Shown here in pieces: positions 1 to 9,522 of a stretch of 56,860 bases of DNA. The position numbers and the translations under genes were made by a program. The DNA is from Desulfobacteraceae bacterium UBA5616 (GTDB taxonomy: Bacteria > Desulfobacterota > Desulfobacteria > Desulfobacterales > UBA5616). Position 1 is the stretch's first letter, and each line of letters starts with the position of its first letter. Under the pieces are notes generated by a model that was given only the letters and a program-made list of their open reading frames with translations, had not been told where the DNA came from and did not search any database. The stretch spans positions 12,841 to 69,700 of the forward strand of contig DIKO01000109.1 in assembly GCA_002423615.1 (NCBI GenBank), read 5' to 3'.

Positions 1-23
1 TCCGCAAGCTCCACCCATCCTAC
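1..23. repeat. Right end of interspersed paired-hairpin repeat, cut by window edge
   Basis: The first 23 bases match the right-hand end of the repeat family seen complete at 4622-4711, 9366-9453, 14105-14195 and 42245-42331 (CACCCATCCTAC terminus). The rest lies outside the window. It ends 15 bases before the mqnC start codon. Confidence 0.8.
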
Positions 24-37
24 AACGACTCAACGTT

Positions 38-1111
38 ATGGGAAATAAATACGTCCTTTTAAAAGAAAAAATATACGCGGGGCAGCGGATTTCCGCCGAA
101 GAGGCCGTGGGCCTCTTTTCCTGGGATCTTCTCGAACTGGGAAAGGCCGGGGACCACCGCAGAAAACTGGCAACTCCCGGCGAAGAGGTCGGGTTCATCA
201 TCGACCGCATCATCAATTTTACCAATGTGTGCGAGGCCGCCTGCAGGTTCTGCGCCTTTCACGCCCGGGCGGGGAGCATTCCGCCCTATACCCTTTCGAT
301 GGACGATATTCTTGCCAAGACAGAGGCCTTAAAGGCCGCCGGCGGAACCCAGGTCATGCTTCAGGGGGGCCTGCACCCGGACTACACGCTGGCCTTCTAT
401 GTTCACATGGTGAAGACGGTGAAGGAAAACTTTCCCGATATCGTCCTCCATTCGTTTTCTCCCGCTGAACTCGTCCATATCAGCGAAAAAAGCGGGGTTT
501 CCGTCGATGATGCGGTGAAGGCCCTTAAATCCGCGGGTCTGGATTCCGTTCCCGGGGCATCGGATCTTCTGGTGGACCGGATCCGGAAAATCGTCAGCCC
601 CCATAAAATCACCACGGCCCAATGGTGCGAAGTCATGGAGGTCCTTTACCGGAACGGCTTTAAATCTTCAGCCACCATGACCTACGGCATGGGCGAAACC
701 GTTGATGAGCGCATCGCGCATCTCATGACGGTCCGGAATATCCAGGATCGAACGGGCATCCTCCGGGCCTTCATTCCCTGGTCCTTTTCACCGGAAAACA
801 CCGGGATGTCCCACATCCTGCCGGCAACGGGTATAGAATATCTGCAAATCGTGGCCGTTTCCCGCATCGTGCTGGACAACATCCGTTACATCCAGGCGGG
901 GTGGCTCACCGAAGGTCTGAAGCCGGCCCAGGTCGCCCTGTGCTTCGGGGCCAACGATATGGGAGGCGTTCTCACCGAGGAAGTGGTGGTCAAGGCCGCC
1001 GGGATTACCACCACCACCAGCCGGGACCGAATGATCGACATCATCGGCAACGCGGGGAAAATTCCGGTCCGAAGGGATTCGGACTACCAGGTCCTGGAGA
1101 GGTATGCATGA
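38..1111 (+). CDS. mqnC: Cyclic dehypoxanthinyl futalosine synthase MqnC
   Basis: Radical SAM enzyme of the futalosine route to menaquinone. It cyclises dehypoxanthine futalosine to the spiro compound that MqnD later cleaves. The 357-residue protein is of normal family length and carries the radical-SAM cluster motif CEAACRFC (CxxxCxxC) near residue 65, followed by GGLHP and LHSFSPAE, which are typical of the MqnC/MqnE/CofG group. The sequence around GLDSVPGASDLLVDRIR fits MqnC better than MqnE. The stop overlaps the ubiE start (ATGA), so it is translationally coupled to the next gene. No good Shine-Dalgarno precedes the ATG; an interspersed repeat ends just upstream, so the promoter is outside the window. 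Confidence 0.93.
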   Translation: MGNKYVLLKEKIYAGQRISAEEAVGLFSWDLLELGKAGDHRRKLATPGEEVGFIIDRIINFTNVCEAACRFCAFHARAGSIPPYTLSMDDILAKTEALKAAGGTQVMLQGGLHPDYTLAFYVHMVKTVKENFPDIVLHSFSPAELVHISEKSGVSVDDAVKALKSAGLDSVPGASDLLVDRIRKIVSPHKITTAQWCEVMEVLYRNGFKSSATMTYGMGETVDERIAHLMTVRNIQDRTGILRAFIPWSFSPENTGMSHILPATGIEYLQIVAVSRIVLDNIRYIQAGWLTEGLKPAQVALCFGANDMGGVLTEEVVVKAAGITTTTSRDRMIDIIGNAGKIPVRRDSDYQVLERYA

Positions 1112-1839
1112 AAGACGATCACCTGTCCTATGAGCGCATGGATGCGGATCCTCATGAAAAAAAGCTCTTCATCCGGCAATTGTTCGACGCCGTTGTGCCC
1201 ACCTATGATGTCTTGAACCGCGTTCTGTCCCTGGGCATCGACCAGACCTGGCGCAGGGCCGCCATCCGGAATCTCTCCCCTCTATCCGGCAAAAGAGTCA
1301 TCGATCTTTGCTGCGGCACCGGGGATCTGTCCCGCCTGCTTCGGAAAAGGGGTGCCGTGACCCTCTCCATCGATTTCAGCCGGAAGATGATCCTAAAGGG
1401 CCTGAACAAAAAGGCCCTGAGCGGTCTTGCCGCCGTTGCCGACGCTTCTTTTCTTCCGTATCAGAACAGTTTCTTTAACGGCGCAGCCATTGCCTTCGGC
1501 ATCCGGAACATCCCGGATATCGGCCCTTTTCTGAAAGAAGTGCGCAGGGTCCTTGCCCCCGGCGGGCGGTTTGTCATCCTGGAACTGGTGAGGCCGGAAA
1601 ATCCCATTGTCAACAGCATTTACAAGGTCTATCTGCACGGACTTCTGCCCCTGGCCGGACGGCTGGTTTCCGGCGACAAGACGGCTTACCGGTATCTTGC
1701 CGAAACCATCGCCACATTTATCGACCCCGCCGACCTTTCCTTCCTGCTGACCGCCTATGGTTTTGAGGACGTCCGCATCCACCGGAAAACCTTCGGCATC
1801 GCCGCCGTGATTTCCTGTAAAAAAGGAGAACCGTCATGA
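1108..1839 (+). CDS. ubiE: Demethylmenaquinone methyltransferase UbiE/MenG
   Basis: SAM-dependent C-methyltransferase that finishes menaquinone by methylating demethylmenaquinone. The 243-residue protein contains SAM motif I (DLCCGTGDL, about residue 65), the UbiE signature region FGIRNIPD and the LAPGGRFVILE segment after it. The ATG at 1108 overlaps the mqnC stop by four bases. The open frame extends further upstream inside mqnC, but that extension has no family similarity. Placement between mqnC and mqnD supports the menaquinone role rather than ubiquinone. The stop in turn overlaps the mqnD start (ATGA at 1836). Confidence 0.93.
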   Translation: MKDDHLSYERMDADPHEKKLFIRQLFDAVVPTYDVLNRVLSLGIDQTWRRAAIRNLSPLSGKRVIDLCCGTGDLSRLLRKRGAVTLSIDFSRKMILKGLNKKALSGLAAVADASFLPYQNSFFNGAAIAFGIRNIPDIGPFLKEVRRVLAPGGRFVILELVRPENPIVNSIYKVYLHGLLPLAGRLVSGDKTAYRYLAETIATFIDPADLSFLLTAYGFEDVRIHRKTFGIAAVISCKKGEPS

Positions 1840-2636
1840 CCCGGCTGGAGATGGGATTTTCTCCCTGCCCCAATGACACTTTCGCATTCCACGCCATGCT
1901 GCACGGGCTGGTGGACACCGGGGGCTATCGCTTCTCTTCCCATATCCACGACGTCGAGCTGTTGAACAGCATGGCCGGGGAGAAAAAACTCCATGTCACC
2001 AAGCTCTCCTTTTTCGGATACCTGACCCTCAAGCAGCATTATACCCTTCTGGGTTCAGGAGCCGCCCTGGGATTCGGATGCGGCCCCCTGGTCGTGGGCG
2101 CATCAGGTGAAGTAAACCTGAAAAAGGCACGGATTGCGGTCCCCGGCCGGCTCACCACGGCGAATCTACTTCTCCACCTGTGGCAGCCGGAGGTCTCAAA
2201 CATCATCTACACCCGGTTCGACAACATTCTTCCGGGCATTCAAAACGGTGAATTCGATGCGGGTGTGATCATCCACGAAGGACGGTTCGTTTTTGAAAAC
2301 TACAACTGCCGGAAAATCATCGATCTGGGGCAGTGGTGGGAGGAAGAAACCCATCTTCCCATTCCTCTGGGGTGCATGGCCATAAGAAACGACATGGCGA
2401 CGGAAGAACGAAAAACTAACGTGGAGACCATCATCTCCCGATCCGTTCGCTTCGCCCATGAACACCCGGAGACCTCCCGGAGTTTTGTCAAATCCCATGC
2501 CCAGGAAATGGAGGATGCGGTGATCAACGCGCATATCCGGCTGTACGTCAATGCCTTCACGGAAAAAATGGGCCCGGAAGGCGAAAAAGCCATTCAGACC
2601 CTGGAGGAAATGGCGAGATGCCGAAACCTCCTGTAG
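1836..2636 (+). CDS. mqnD: 1,4-dihydroxy-6-naphthoate synthase MqnD
   Basis: Converts cyclic dehypoxanthinyl futalosine to 1,4-dihydroxy-6-naphthoate, the naphthoquinol head-group precursor. The fold is that of periplasmic-binding proteins but there is no signal peptide, as expected for this cytoplasmic enzyme. Family hallmarks visible are the N-terminal SPCPNDTFAFH, the GSGAALGFGCGPLV segment near residue 75 and IIHEGRF near residue 145. At 266 residues it has normal length. It starts in the four-base overlap with ubiE and its last 19 bases overlap mqnB. Confidence 0.93.
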   Translation: MTRLEMGFSPCPNDTFAFHAMLHGLVDTGGYRFSSHIHDVELLNSMAGEKKLHVTKLSFFGYLTLKQHYTLLGSGAALGFGCGPLVVGASGEVNLKKARIAVPGRLTTANLLLHLWQPEVSNIIYTRFDNILPGIQNGEFDAGVIIHEGRFVFENYNCRKIIDLGQWWEEETHLPIPLGCMAIRNDMATEERKTNVETIISRSVRFAHEHPETSRSFVKSHAQEMEDAVINAHIRLYVNAFTEKMGPEGEKAIQTLEEMARCRNLL

Positions 2637-3238
2637 TCCTGGTCATGGCTACCCTCTCCGAGGCCAAGCCCTTTATCGAAGGCCTTTGCCTGGTTCAGCA
2701 GAAAGGAACCCCCTTCCCCGTTTTCATGGGCGAAGAGCTGGTGATGCTGGTCTGCGGGATCGGAAAAATCAACGCCGCCATGGGAACCGCCTACGGGTGC
2801 CTGGAATTCCATCCATCCGTTGTCGTCAACCTCGGTGCTGCCGGGGCGGCCGATCATTCCCCGATCCTCGGGGATATTTTTAACATCTCCCGAATCTATG
2901 AATTCGACCGCCCGGCCTTAAGAACCGGGCGGCCGTTCCTCACCGAGACAGACACCCTTCCCGGCTTTAAACCGGCTGCCATCGCCACCCAGGACCGCCC
3001 TGTCCTGCTGCCCGAGGAACGCCGGGAAATTTCCCGCCTTGCCCTTCTGCTCGACATGGAAGCCGCCGCAGTGGCTCAGGCCTGCCGGAAGTTCTTCGTC
3101 CGATGCCTGATTTTCAAGTTCGTCAGCGACACACCCGAGCATGTGGAAGGAGACGACATCGTCGCCAATATCAAAAAATACCGTGATCCCTTTTACGCCT
3201 TCTTTATCCGGAACATATTCCGAGCCGTGAAATCTTGA
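2618..3238 (+). CDS. mqnB: Futalosine hydrolase / nucleosidase MqnB
   Basis: Phosphorylase/nucleosidase-superfamily protein (206 residues) expected to remove hypoxanthine from futalosine. It begins with a PNP/UDP-type strand containing VMATLSEAKPF. It has the VCGIGKINAA glycine-rich loop, VVNLGAAGAAD, and the LLDMEAAAVAQAC motif whose Met-Glu contacts the ribose in this superfamily. It overlaps mqnD by 19 bases, so it belongs to the same operon. Sequence alone does not separate MqnB from a methylthioadenosine nucleosidase, but the neighbours make MqnB much more likely. Downstream, only 24 bases separate it from the convergent cytochrome gene; I see no clear terminator there. Confidence 0.88.
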   Translation: MPKPPVVLVMATLSEAKPFIEGLCLVQQKGTPFPVFMGEELVMLVCGIGKINAAMGTAYGCLEFHPSVVVNLGAAGAADHSPILGDIFNISRIYEFDRPALRTGRPFLTETDTLPGFKPAAIATQDRPVLLPEERREISRLALLLDMEAAAVAQACRKFFVRCLIFKFVSDTPEHVEGDDIVANIKKYRDPFYAFFIRNIFRAVKS

Positions 3239-3262
3239 TTGACGTCTTCTTTTTCCATTTGC

Positions 3263-3850
3263 CTATAACGACGGCATGCCGTGACAGTCGTCACATCGGA
3301 CGAAATCTCCCTTGAAGTAATCGGCGGTACGTTCACCCTCCTCCACCCTGAATGTTCTGGCCGTCGGAGTTCTGGAAAGCGGGGTTCCCGTCAGGTCTGC
3401 GCCATGACATGATTTGCAGCGGTTCTTGTTGTTTTCATAAAACTCTTCATGCCCGTCATCATACCAGGCAGGATCGTTGACATTGTGCAGCCCGTGAGGC
3501 CCATTGACGGTGCGACCAAGACTCCCCGGCGCATGGCAGGTGGTGCACTCCATGACGGTCCCGGTATACCCCTGGAGCGACCGGGCCGCGACATTGTCAT
3601 TGCTTCCGGCATCGGCATTCGGCCATACCGCATGGGTGCTGCCATGACACCCCTGGCAACCAATGCCGCCATGTCCCTTGCTGAATTTATAAAGCGTATC
3701 CGCCTCTTCGGCGAACCTCTGATTGGAAGCCTGCAGAGGAGAGGCTGAAGCGTCTCCGGTCCGATAGGCCTGCCGGAGCCGAAACGGCCAGGCCGGGTCA
3801 GGCACCAATGCAGGCCCTGAAAGATATTCCAGGGCATCCCCCACCACCAC
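3263..3850 (-). pseudogene. Tetraheme C-terminal part of a multiheme cytochrome c, out of frame with the upstream peroxidase part
   Basis: The reading frame carries four c-type heme sites (CQGCH, CTTCH, CKSCH, CDDCH) in a family arrangement recognisable from GHGGIGCQGCHGSTHAVWP, GPHGLHNV and CKSCHGADLTGTPLSR. This is the C-terminal region of large multiheme cytochromes found in Geobacter-like bacteria. It has no signal peptide and no ribosome-binding site. It opens with GTG codons directly after an in-frame TAG, and its 5' end overlaps the preceding peroxidase-like frame by 53 bases. Deleting one G from the G5 run near 3845 would join both frames into one protein. It is either a frameshifted chimeric cytochrome, a decayed gene, or a homopolymer sequencing error. 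Confidence 0.75.
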
Positions 3851-4565
3851 CTACACCGCCGCCCATCATTCCACCGGGGATGCCGGCAGCGGTGATCTGG
3901 GTGATATCTTTACCCGCGGCGACTGCTGCGTCATAAAACACATCGAACTTGGAGGTAAAGGGGTTGGCTTCGGTGCTCCTCTCATAAGCGGCGATGGATC
4001 GGGCGATGCGTTCATAGGTGCCGTCCACGTCCTGGACAAAATCCAGGGATCCTTCGCCCCATACCGCTTCAAACAAAGCGGCATAATCCGATTCGGCGAC
4101 CCGGACGCAGACCAGCCTGGGATTGGGCATAGCCATCTCCAACGGATTCAGAAACGGTCCCATGGCGTGTTCCGCTAATGGATCGCCTAAAACATTGCCG
4201 GTTGCCCTTCCGTCCCAGAACATACCGCCGAACCATTCCCCGGCGACTTCATCAAAATAAAGGATGGGGCTTTCCCCGCAGTAGGCGGAAGTGGGAGGTT
4301 TCCGGTTGCCGAAGCGGGTCAGGACTGCGCCCTCATACACGGCCGTCATATCGTTGGTGTCGGATTCCGGACCGGTGAAACCCGTTTCAACGGCATGACA
4401 GTCCGCGCAGGACTGGGTCCGTGTGACGGAAAGATTCGGGTCGAAAAACAAGGCTTTACCCAGGGTGATCATGTCCTCGGATGTCTGGGCTTGAATTGGA
4501 ATTGGGGGAAACAAAAAAGCAGCCATGGCCATTGCCGCTATCATAACGAAAAGTGATTTTTTCAT
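3798..4565 (-). pseudogene. Cytochrome c peroxidase/MauG-like N-terminal domain, C-terminus replaced by frameshift
   Basis: The first 26 residues form a Sec signal peptide (MKKSLFVMIAAMAMAAFLFP...QA). It is followed by LGKALFFDPNLS and the heme site CADCH, the hallmark of the first domain of bacterial diheme peroxidases. The second heme domain is absent. After a Gly/Met-rich linker (GGMMGGGVGGGGG) the frame runs into a stop, while a tetraheme cytochrome tail continues in another frame (3263-3850). A good RBS (GGGAGG) precedes the ATG. The normal protein would be about 330-400 residues with two hemes; this one is 255 with one. It lies downstream of the multicopper oxidase on the same strand, so the two may share a transcript and an exported redox role. 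Confidence 0.75.
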
Positions 4566-4621
4566 CGCACGCCCTCCCTCAAAGGTGTGGAAAAACCGGT
4601 AACGTCATTTAAGTTGAAGTT

Positions 4622-4711
4622 GTTGGATGGGTGGAGCCTGCGGAACCCATCATCATTGACCGTGCATGAATCCCTAATTTGATGGGTTCCGCTTCGCTTC
4701 ACCCATCCTAC
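4622..4711. repeat. Interspersed paired-hairpin repeat, copy 2 (REP/BIME- or MITE-like)
   Basis: Two hairpins in inverted orientation. The left arm is GGATGGGTGGAGCCTGCGGA followed by ACCCATC; the right arm is GATGGGTTCCGCTTCGCTTC followed by ACCCATCCTAC. The ends are inverted repeats of each other. It lies between the multicopper oxidase stop and the cytochrome start. The left terminus is GTTGGATGGG rather than the usual GTAGGATGGG. Confidence 0.85.
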
Positions 4712-4748
4712 TAAAACACCGCATTTATGATCCAGAGCACCGGAGTAC

Positions 4749-4777
4749 AGGGGGAAGGGAATTGTTCCCTCCCCCTT
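4749..4777 (-). terminator. GC-rich hairpin just downstream of the multicopper oxidase
   Basis: An imperfect inverted repeat (GGGGGAAGGGAA / TTCCCTCCCCC with one offset base and a 3-base loop) begins 10 bases after the stop codon. No U-tract follows, so it may be a processing or pausing hairpin rather than a true Rho-independent terminator. Confidence 0.4.
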
Positions 4778-4786
4778 GTTAAGTGT

Positions 4787-7700
4787 TTAAGGTGTGGCCA
4801 CGATTGCCGTGTTCGACCATCCGGACTGGGTCGTGGAAGTGAATGCATGGACCCTGTAGTAGAAGGTCGTGGCGCGCGCCACGCTCTGGGTGAAGGTTGC
4901 GACATTGCCCGCAACCGTGACGTTTACGACGCCACTGGTAAAGGCAGGGTCATAAGCCCGCTGGATCAGGAATCCCGTCTCGTTCGTGGAGTTGTCCGTC
5001 CAGGTCAGGCTGACGGTAGCTGTTTTCTTGTTCTTTACGACGGCAGTTCCCGCCAGATTGCTTGGAGCGATTTCGGGTGCAGGGGGTGCGGGTGTCAAAG
5101 GATCGGAGGAAGTAAGAAGAAGTGTCGGCCATCCACCACCCGCAGGTATATTATTATTCAGCGCTGAGTAATCCCAGTTATCGCCGACGACATTGATCGC
5201 GTACACATTATACTCATACTGCGTTTTGTCGTTTCCTATCGTGTCGCTGTAGGTCCGTGAGTCGGTGCCCGGACCATCACCCGTGTTGTTAAATGGAATT
5301 ACACCGAGCACAGAGGACTGGACCGTAGCAATTGTTGTCCAGGGCTCCGCCGTACCCGCGACTTTACGCTCGATGACGAACGCGGTTTCATTTTTCGAGT
5401 TGTCGGTCCAGGTCAATACATTCGCTCTATTTTGGCCGTTTCCTGTAGTTACAAACGTGACTGGACCAGGTGCATTCGGCGCAACCCCGACCACCTGGGC
5501 ATGCATCATGTCCATTTCCTCGTGACTGAGGATATGACAGTGGTACACGTATTCCCAGCCGAAATTAACGAAATGATTCAGGATATCCACCGGTTCGCCG
5601 TCCGGGTTGAAGGCCATGATCGGCAGCCCGAGTGAAACCCTTTCCGTGGTGTTGGCGCCTTCCAGGAAGACTCCCTCAGGCATGGACGGGTCGAGCAGAC
5701 AGATGCTGTTCGGCAGCCCCCCCCAGGTATCGGGAATATGCGGGACAACGGGGCGAAGGGCAACGATGGTATCTTCCAGCGGACTGACGCGGACTGTGTC
5801 CTTCCAGCCCAGCTCGTTGGGGTCCGGCTTACGAATGATACCGTCCCAGCCGACCCGGTTCAGGAGTTGCACGTCGTACAGGTGGAAATGAATCGGATGC
5901 GTGTCCACACCGTTGTGGGTGATCTTCCAGATCTGCGTTCCGTCATCAGCAGTCGCGAGTGGTTCAAGCTCGACCCCCTGAGGCAGTTCGATACCCTCAA
6001 GGATCTCGTCCGGCGGATAAACATACCCGTGCAGGATCATGTTCTGCAGGCCGGCCTGCGCATTGGCTGTTTCTACACCCAAAAAGCCACTCATACGTCC
6101 ATACATCAGTTCAAATGCTTCGCCCATTTCATCCTGGATCATCTTGGGCTTGAGGTTAATGCTGAGAGGTACGCTCGCCTCGTTGCGGAAGTTAAGCGAG
6201 GTATCGTAGATCTGAACCAGGCCTTCGCTTCCCGTGAAAGAGGTCCCCAGAGCTTGATTATACTCGCTCTGCCCTACTACGATCGGGTGCTGCCCGCTCT
6301 CGAACACGCCAGAACCATCCGCTTGGTGTGCGAACGCGTTCTGGAGTGCACCCAGGTCAAAACCCTGACCTGTTCCGGCATTTACCTTGATCTGCATAAC
6401 GGTACGGATATTCGGCCCGTAGCCGGGCAGAGTCGAAGACGCACCACCGGTGTCACGATAATCACCGTTGCCGGTATAATAATCGTAGCGCGGGTCACGG
6501 GCCGGGAAAGCAGCAGGCGCGTCGTTGTAAAGGATCAGGGTCTGACCTGCGTAAGCCGAGAAGTCAACAATTACGTCACCCCGTTCAGCCGGGGCGAGAA
6601 GCAGCGAATGCAGGTCCACATTTCCCGCGTTGAATACCGTCGGGTCGTTCACCCACGTGGTTGGCTGTGCAGGAAGAACCACTGGAGCCGGCAAAAAACC
6701 GCCTTCGGTACCGATCTGGATCCAGGCAGGGCCTTCAGTGCCTACGACCGGGGTAGGGTGAATCGTCGGATCAACCAGTGCGTCTGCCACCTCGACAGGA
6801 TTAAGGTTGACTTCCGTGCAGGCGACGCCTGTAGACTCTGCAGCCGGAGTGGTGTTGTTGGCATCACAAATAACGCCGTTTGCATCAACCGCCTGGTAAA
6901 TACTGAGATTGAAGAACCGGTCGTTGGCAGCATTCAGGACGCGGAACCTGTATGGCTTCGGGTCCACCGTAAGCGTCGGATAAGCCGTGCCGTTAACAAC
7001 CGGCGTGTCGTTGAAGGATTCCATGCCCATCGAAAGGTAAGGGACGCCAGGCATCAAAGCTGGCTCGCACCACCCCAAGTCAGGATCACAGTTAGGATCA
7101 TAGTATGGGTTGTCGATGGGTCCATATTCGACGTTGTTCGTGGGCGGCCAGAACCATGGTCCGTAGGCCCAGCGACCGTAATCATTGACGCCTGAAGCGT
7201 CGCCCGGGTTCTGGGCAGGGGAGTAGACATGCGGCACCCACAGGCTGCCCTCGCCGCCCCATCGGGTGGTATCCCAGGTCTCGTCCTGCAGGGCGAGTTG
7301 AGCATCGTTCGGTACAAAAGTCTTGTCCTGTACGACCAGAGGTATGGTGGCTTCCGGTCCAGGAATAAGCCCGCCGTCGACCAATGCCTGCTCAGTCGCA
7401 TCGGTGATAATGTAAGGCGCAGCTTCGCCCGCGTAAACGTTCAGGCGGGTGATGCCCCAGGCGTGGTCGTGGTAGAACATCAGCCTGGCGCTCTGCTGGT
7501 TGGTGTAGAAGAAGGTCATTTCTCCGGGGCCGGGGGTGGCCATCTCAGGCACGTCCACCACGCTGACGCCCTCAGGATAGGGGGTGTTCTCTCCAGCTGG
7601 GGTAATCCACTGGTGCGGCGTGCCGTCGCTGATCCAGGGAGAAATGCCGCCGTGCAGGTGCAGGGTGGCGCGGTTGTCGGCATAACAAAGGCCTTGGGCA

Positions 7701-8985
7701 ACCATCATCGCCTTGTCAGGGCCACTGCACATCGGGTTCTGCGGATCGACCATGGTCGGGTCCGCCATCATCGCCTCGTGGCCGGCAGCGGTCATGCCCG
7801 AACCCATCACGGTGGAATCGACAGGGATGAACAGATTCCCACCCGCACCAGGGGGCAGCAAGTTGCGGAACAGAATCCGTACAGGCCTATTTTTCGTGGC
7901 AACGATAGCAGGTCCTAAATAATGGAACTGGCCTCCCTCCTGGCGGTAACCACGTAACGTTGTCTGAGGAAGATCTGAATGCATCTGTTCCGTATACTCT
8001 CCCAGCTCAATGACATAATAGTCCGCGCCTTCGTCGATATCAGGCGTGGTTGGGTCGTCCGGGTAAGTGGTCGTATCCGGGACAGCCACGGGAATTTGTT
8101 GTCCGAGATTGTTCGGGGCATTCAGGCCCGGCAGCGTGTCGACGAACTTTCTCATACCTCCTGTAATTACGGTGTTCTGTCCCGAAAGATCCTGTACCTG
8201 GGCAGCGAAAGAGTAAGTGCGATCCTGGGAGAAGAGAGGAAATTCTGCACTGCCCAGGGTGATCGTTGAGTCCTGCAGCGGAGGGGTCGGCGCCGGGTAA
8301 CTCAAAATATCTGTGCCGGAACCCGTATCAACCGGGATACCCTGGCCATAGAATGCCAGCTTATCGCCCGCCTGGACTGCCAAATTTGCCACACTGAACG
8401 TTGCGACTTCGCTGACCGCAGGGTCAGTTAAGGCCGGCACGGTGAGCAGGCCGCTGTCAAAGACAACGGTGAATTCGTTGGGGTTGACGGTTGGCCGCAG
8501 AATGTAAGCGTGGAATGTGTTACCCGTCGATGGGAATGGACTGGTGCCAGCAGTTGCTTGGTTCCAGGTCTGAAACGACTGAAGCATCCCGTCGGGAAGT
8601 ACTGCCGGCAGCACAACGAAGACTGGTGCCAGATCACCCACGACTACGGGGAAATCTGTGGCATACGCACGATCAGCCAACGGATTCCCAACCGCGATGA
8701 CTGCACCATTGACCACGGGCAGAGGGCTGTTGGCATAGTTCGGGTGACTGAAATAATGCGGCGCCTGGCCCGGCATCATCATGGCTTGGGTGTCGACCAT
8801 CAGCGGATTCAGGGCACCGGCCTGAAGCTTACGAGCTGCCGCGGCCTGCCGGTCGGCCTGGGTCACTTTTTTTCCTGGCCCGGAGGAATTTCCTTCTGGG
8901 CTGCGATCGACTGTCCAACCCCCCAAACAAGAAGGGCCACTCCCAGTATCCAACTGAGATGGATCCAATACCTTTTTCTTTTCAT
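4787..8985 (-). CDS. Large secreted multicopper oxidase with two C-terminal fibronectin-III domains; frameshift in the signal-peptide region
   Basis: About 1,399 residues if the frame is restored. All four copper-ligand motifs are present: LHLHGG (about residue 441), YHDHAWG (about 505), HPIHFHL (about 1030) and HCHILSHEEMDMM (about 1150). The enzyme should therefore bind type 1, 2 and 3 copper and reduce O2. Two FnIII-like domains (TWTDNSKNETAF and TWTDNSTNETGF cores) end the protein. Size and motifs recall Geobacter OmpB-type proteins; an outer-surface metal or phenol oxidase is plausible, substrate unknown. The long frame begins at 8968 without an RBS. A proper start (ATG 8985, RBS GAGGAGAG, signal peptide MKRKRYWIHLSWILGVALLV) lies in another frame and joins it if the A7 run at 8867-8873 is read as A8. 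Possible causes are mutation, transcriptional slippage or sequencing error. Confidence 0.88.
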
Positions 8986-9522
8986 GATAACTCTCCTCTT
9001 TTATGATTAGTTTGCGTTATCTGACGGGTTAAATGACGGTTGAACTTCCTGTTTTCCCTCAATTGGCGGGCCCTCCTTTTGTTTAACGGGTTATCGGAAA
9101 TGAAACCGAGGTGATGGCAATGCAGATTCCGTTCACATCGAAGCAAATCAGGAACATTTATCCGGGTTGACTGGAGCATTAAACCGAACCTCATCTATGT
9201 TTGGGTGACATGGTCGAGAACTTCGCTGCATGGGTCCACACGTTACACCAGAAACAGATCCGAACAAATCAGGCATACCGTGTATTTGAATATCCATCAG
9301 ACCCTATTTTCCTCCCATATTCCCTTAGTGCTCTATGACGACATTTGGATGATTTATTATCCGTTGTAGGATGGGTGGAGCCTGCGAAACCCATCATTTC
9401 CGGAATTGCCTGAAACTATCCGCGATGGGTTTCGCAAGCTTCACCCATCCTACGCATTATCAGAAGTCATGTGTAAGCAATTGGTTATGCATGCATCACC
9501 CATCCGCATGATTCAAACCCGA
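8986..9522. other. 537-bp intergenic region with one interspersed repeat and no gene
   Basis: Lies upstream of the multicopper oxidase and downstream of the REC-PilZ gene, both on the minus strand. I see the RBS of the oxidase (around 8992-9000) and the repeat at 9366-9453, but no convincing coding frame, RNA or consensus promoter in the rest. Confidence 0.6.
9366..9453. repeat. Interspersed paired-hairpin repeat, copy 3
   Basis: Begins GTAGGATGGGTGGAGCCTGC and ends GCAAGCTTCACCCATCCTAC, with internal ACCCATC/GATGGGT arms making two opposed hairpins. The central spacer (TTTCCGGAATTG...) resembles that of copy 5 at 42245-42331 (TTACCGGAATTG...), so homology covers the whole element and not just the arms. 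Confidence 0.88.

Noticed and set aside
901..1107. 5' extension of the ubiE frame inside mqnC
   Set aside because: The extension is Arg/Gly-rich, out of frame with mqnC and without homology; the ATGA overlap start at 1108 gives the normal UbiE length.
5738..7195. A 485-codon open frame on the plus strand opposite the multicopper oxidase
   Set aside because: It is a shadow of the oxidase frame: no RBS, odd composition rich in Arg and Val, no family similarity, while the minus strand shows all four copper motifs.
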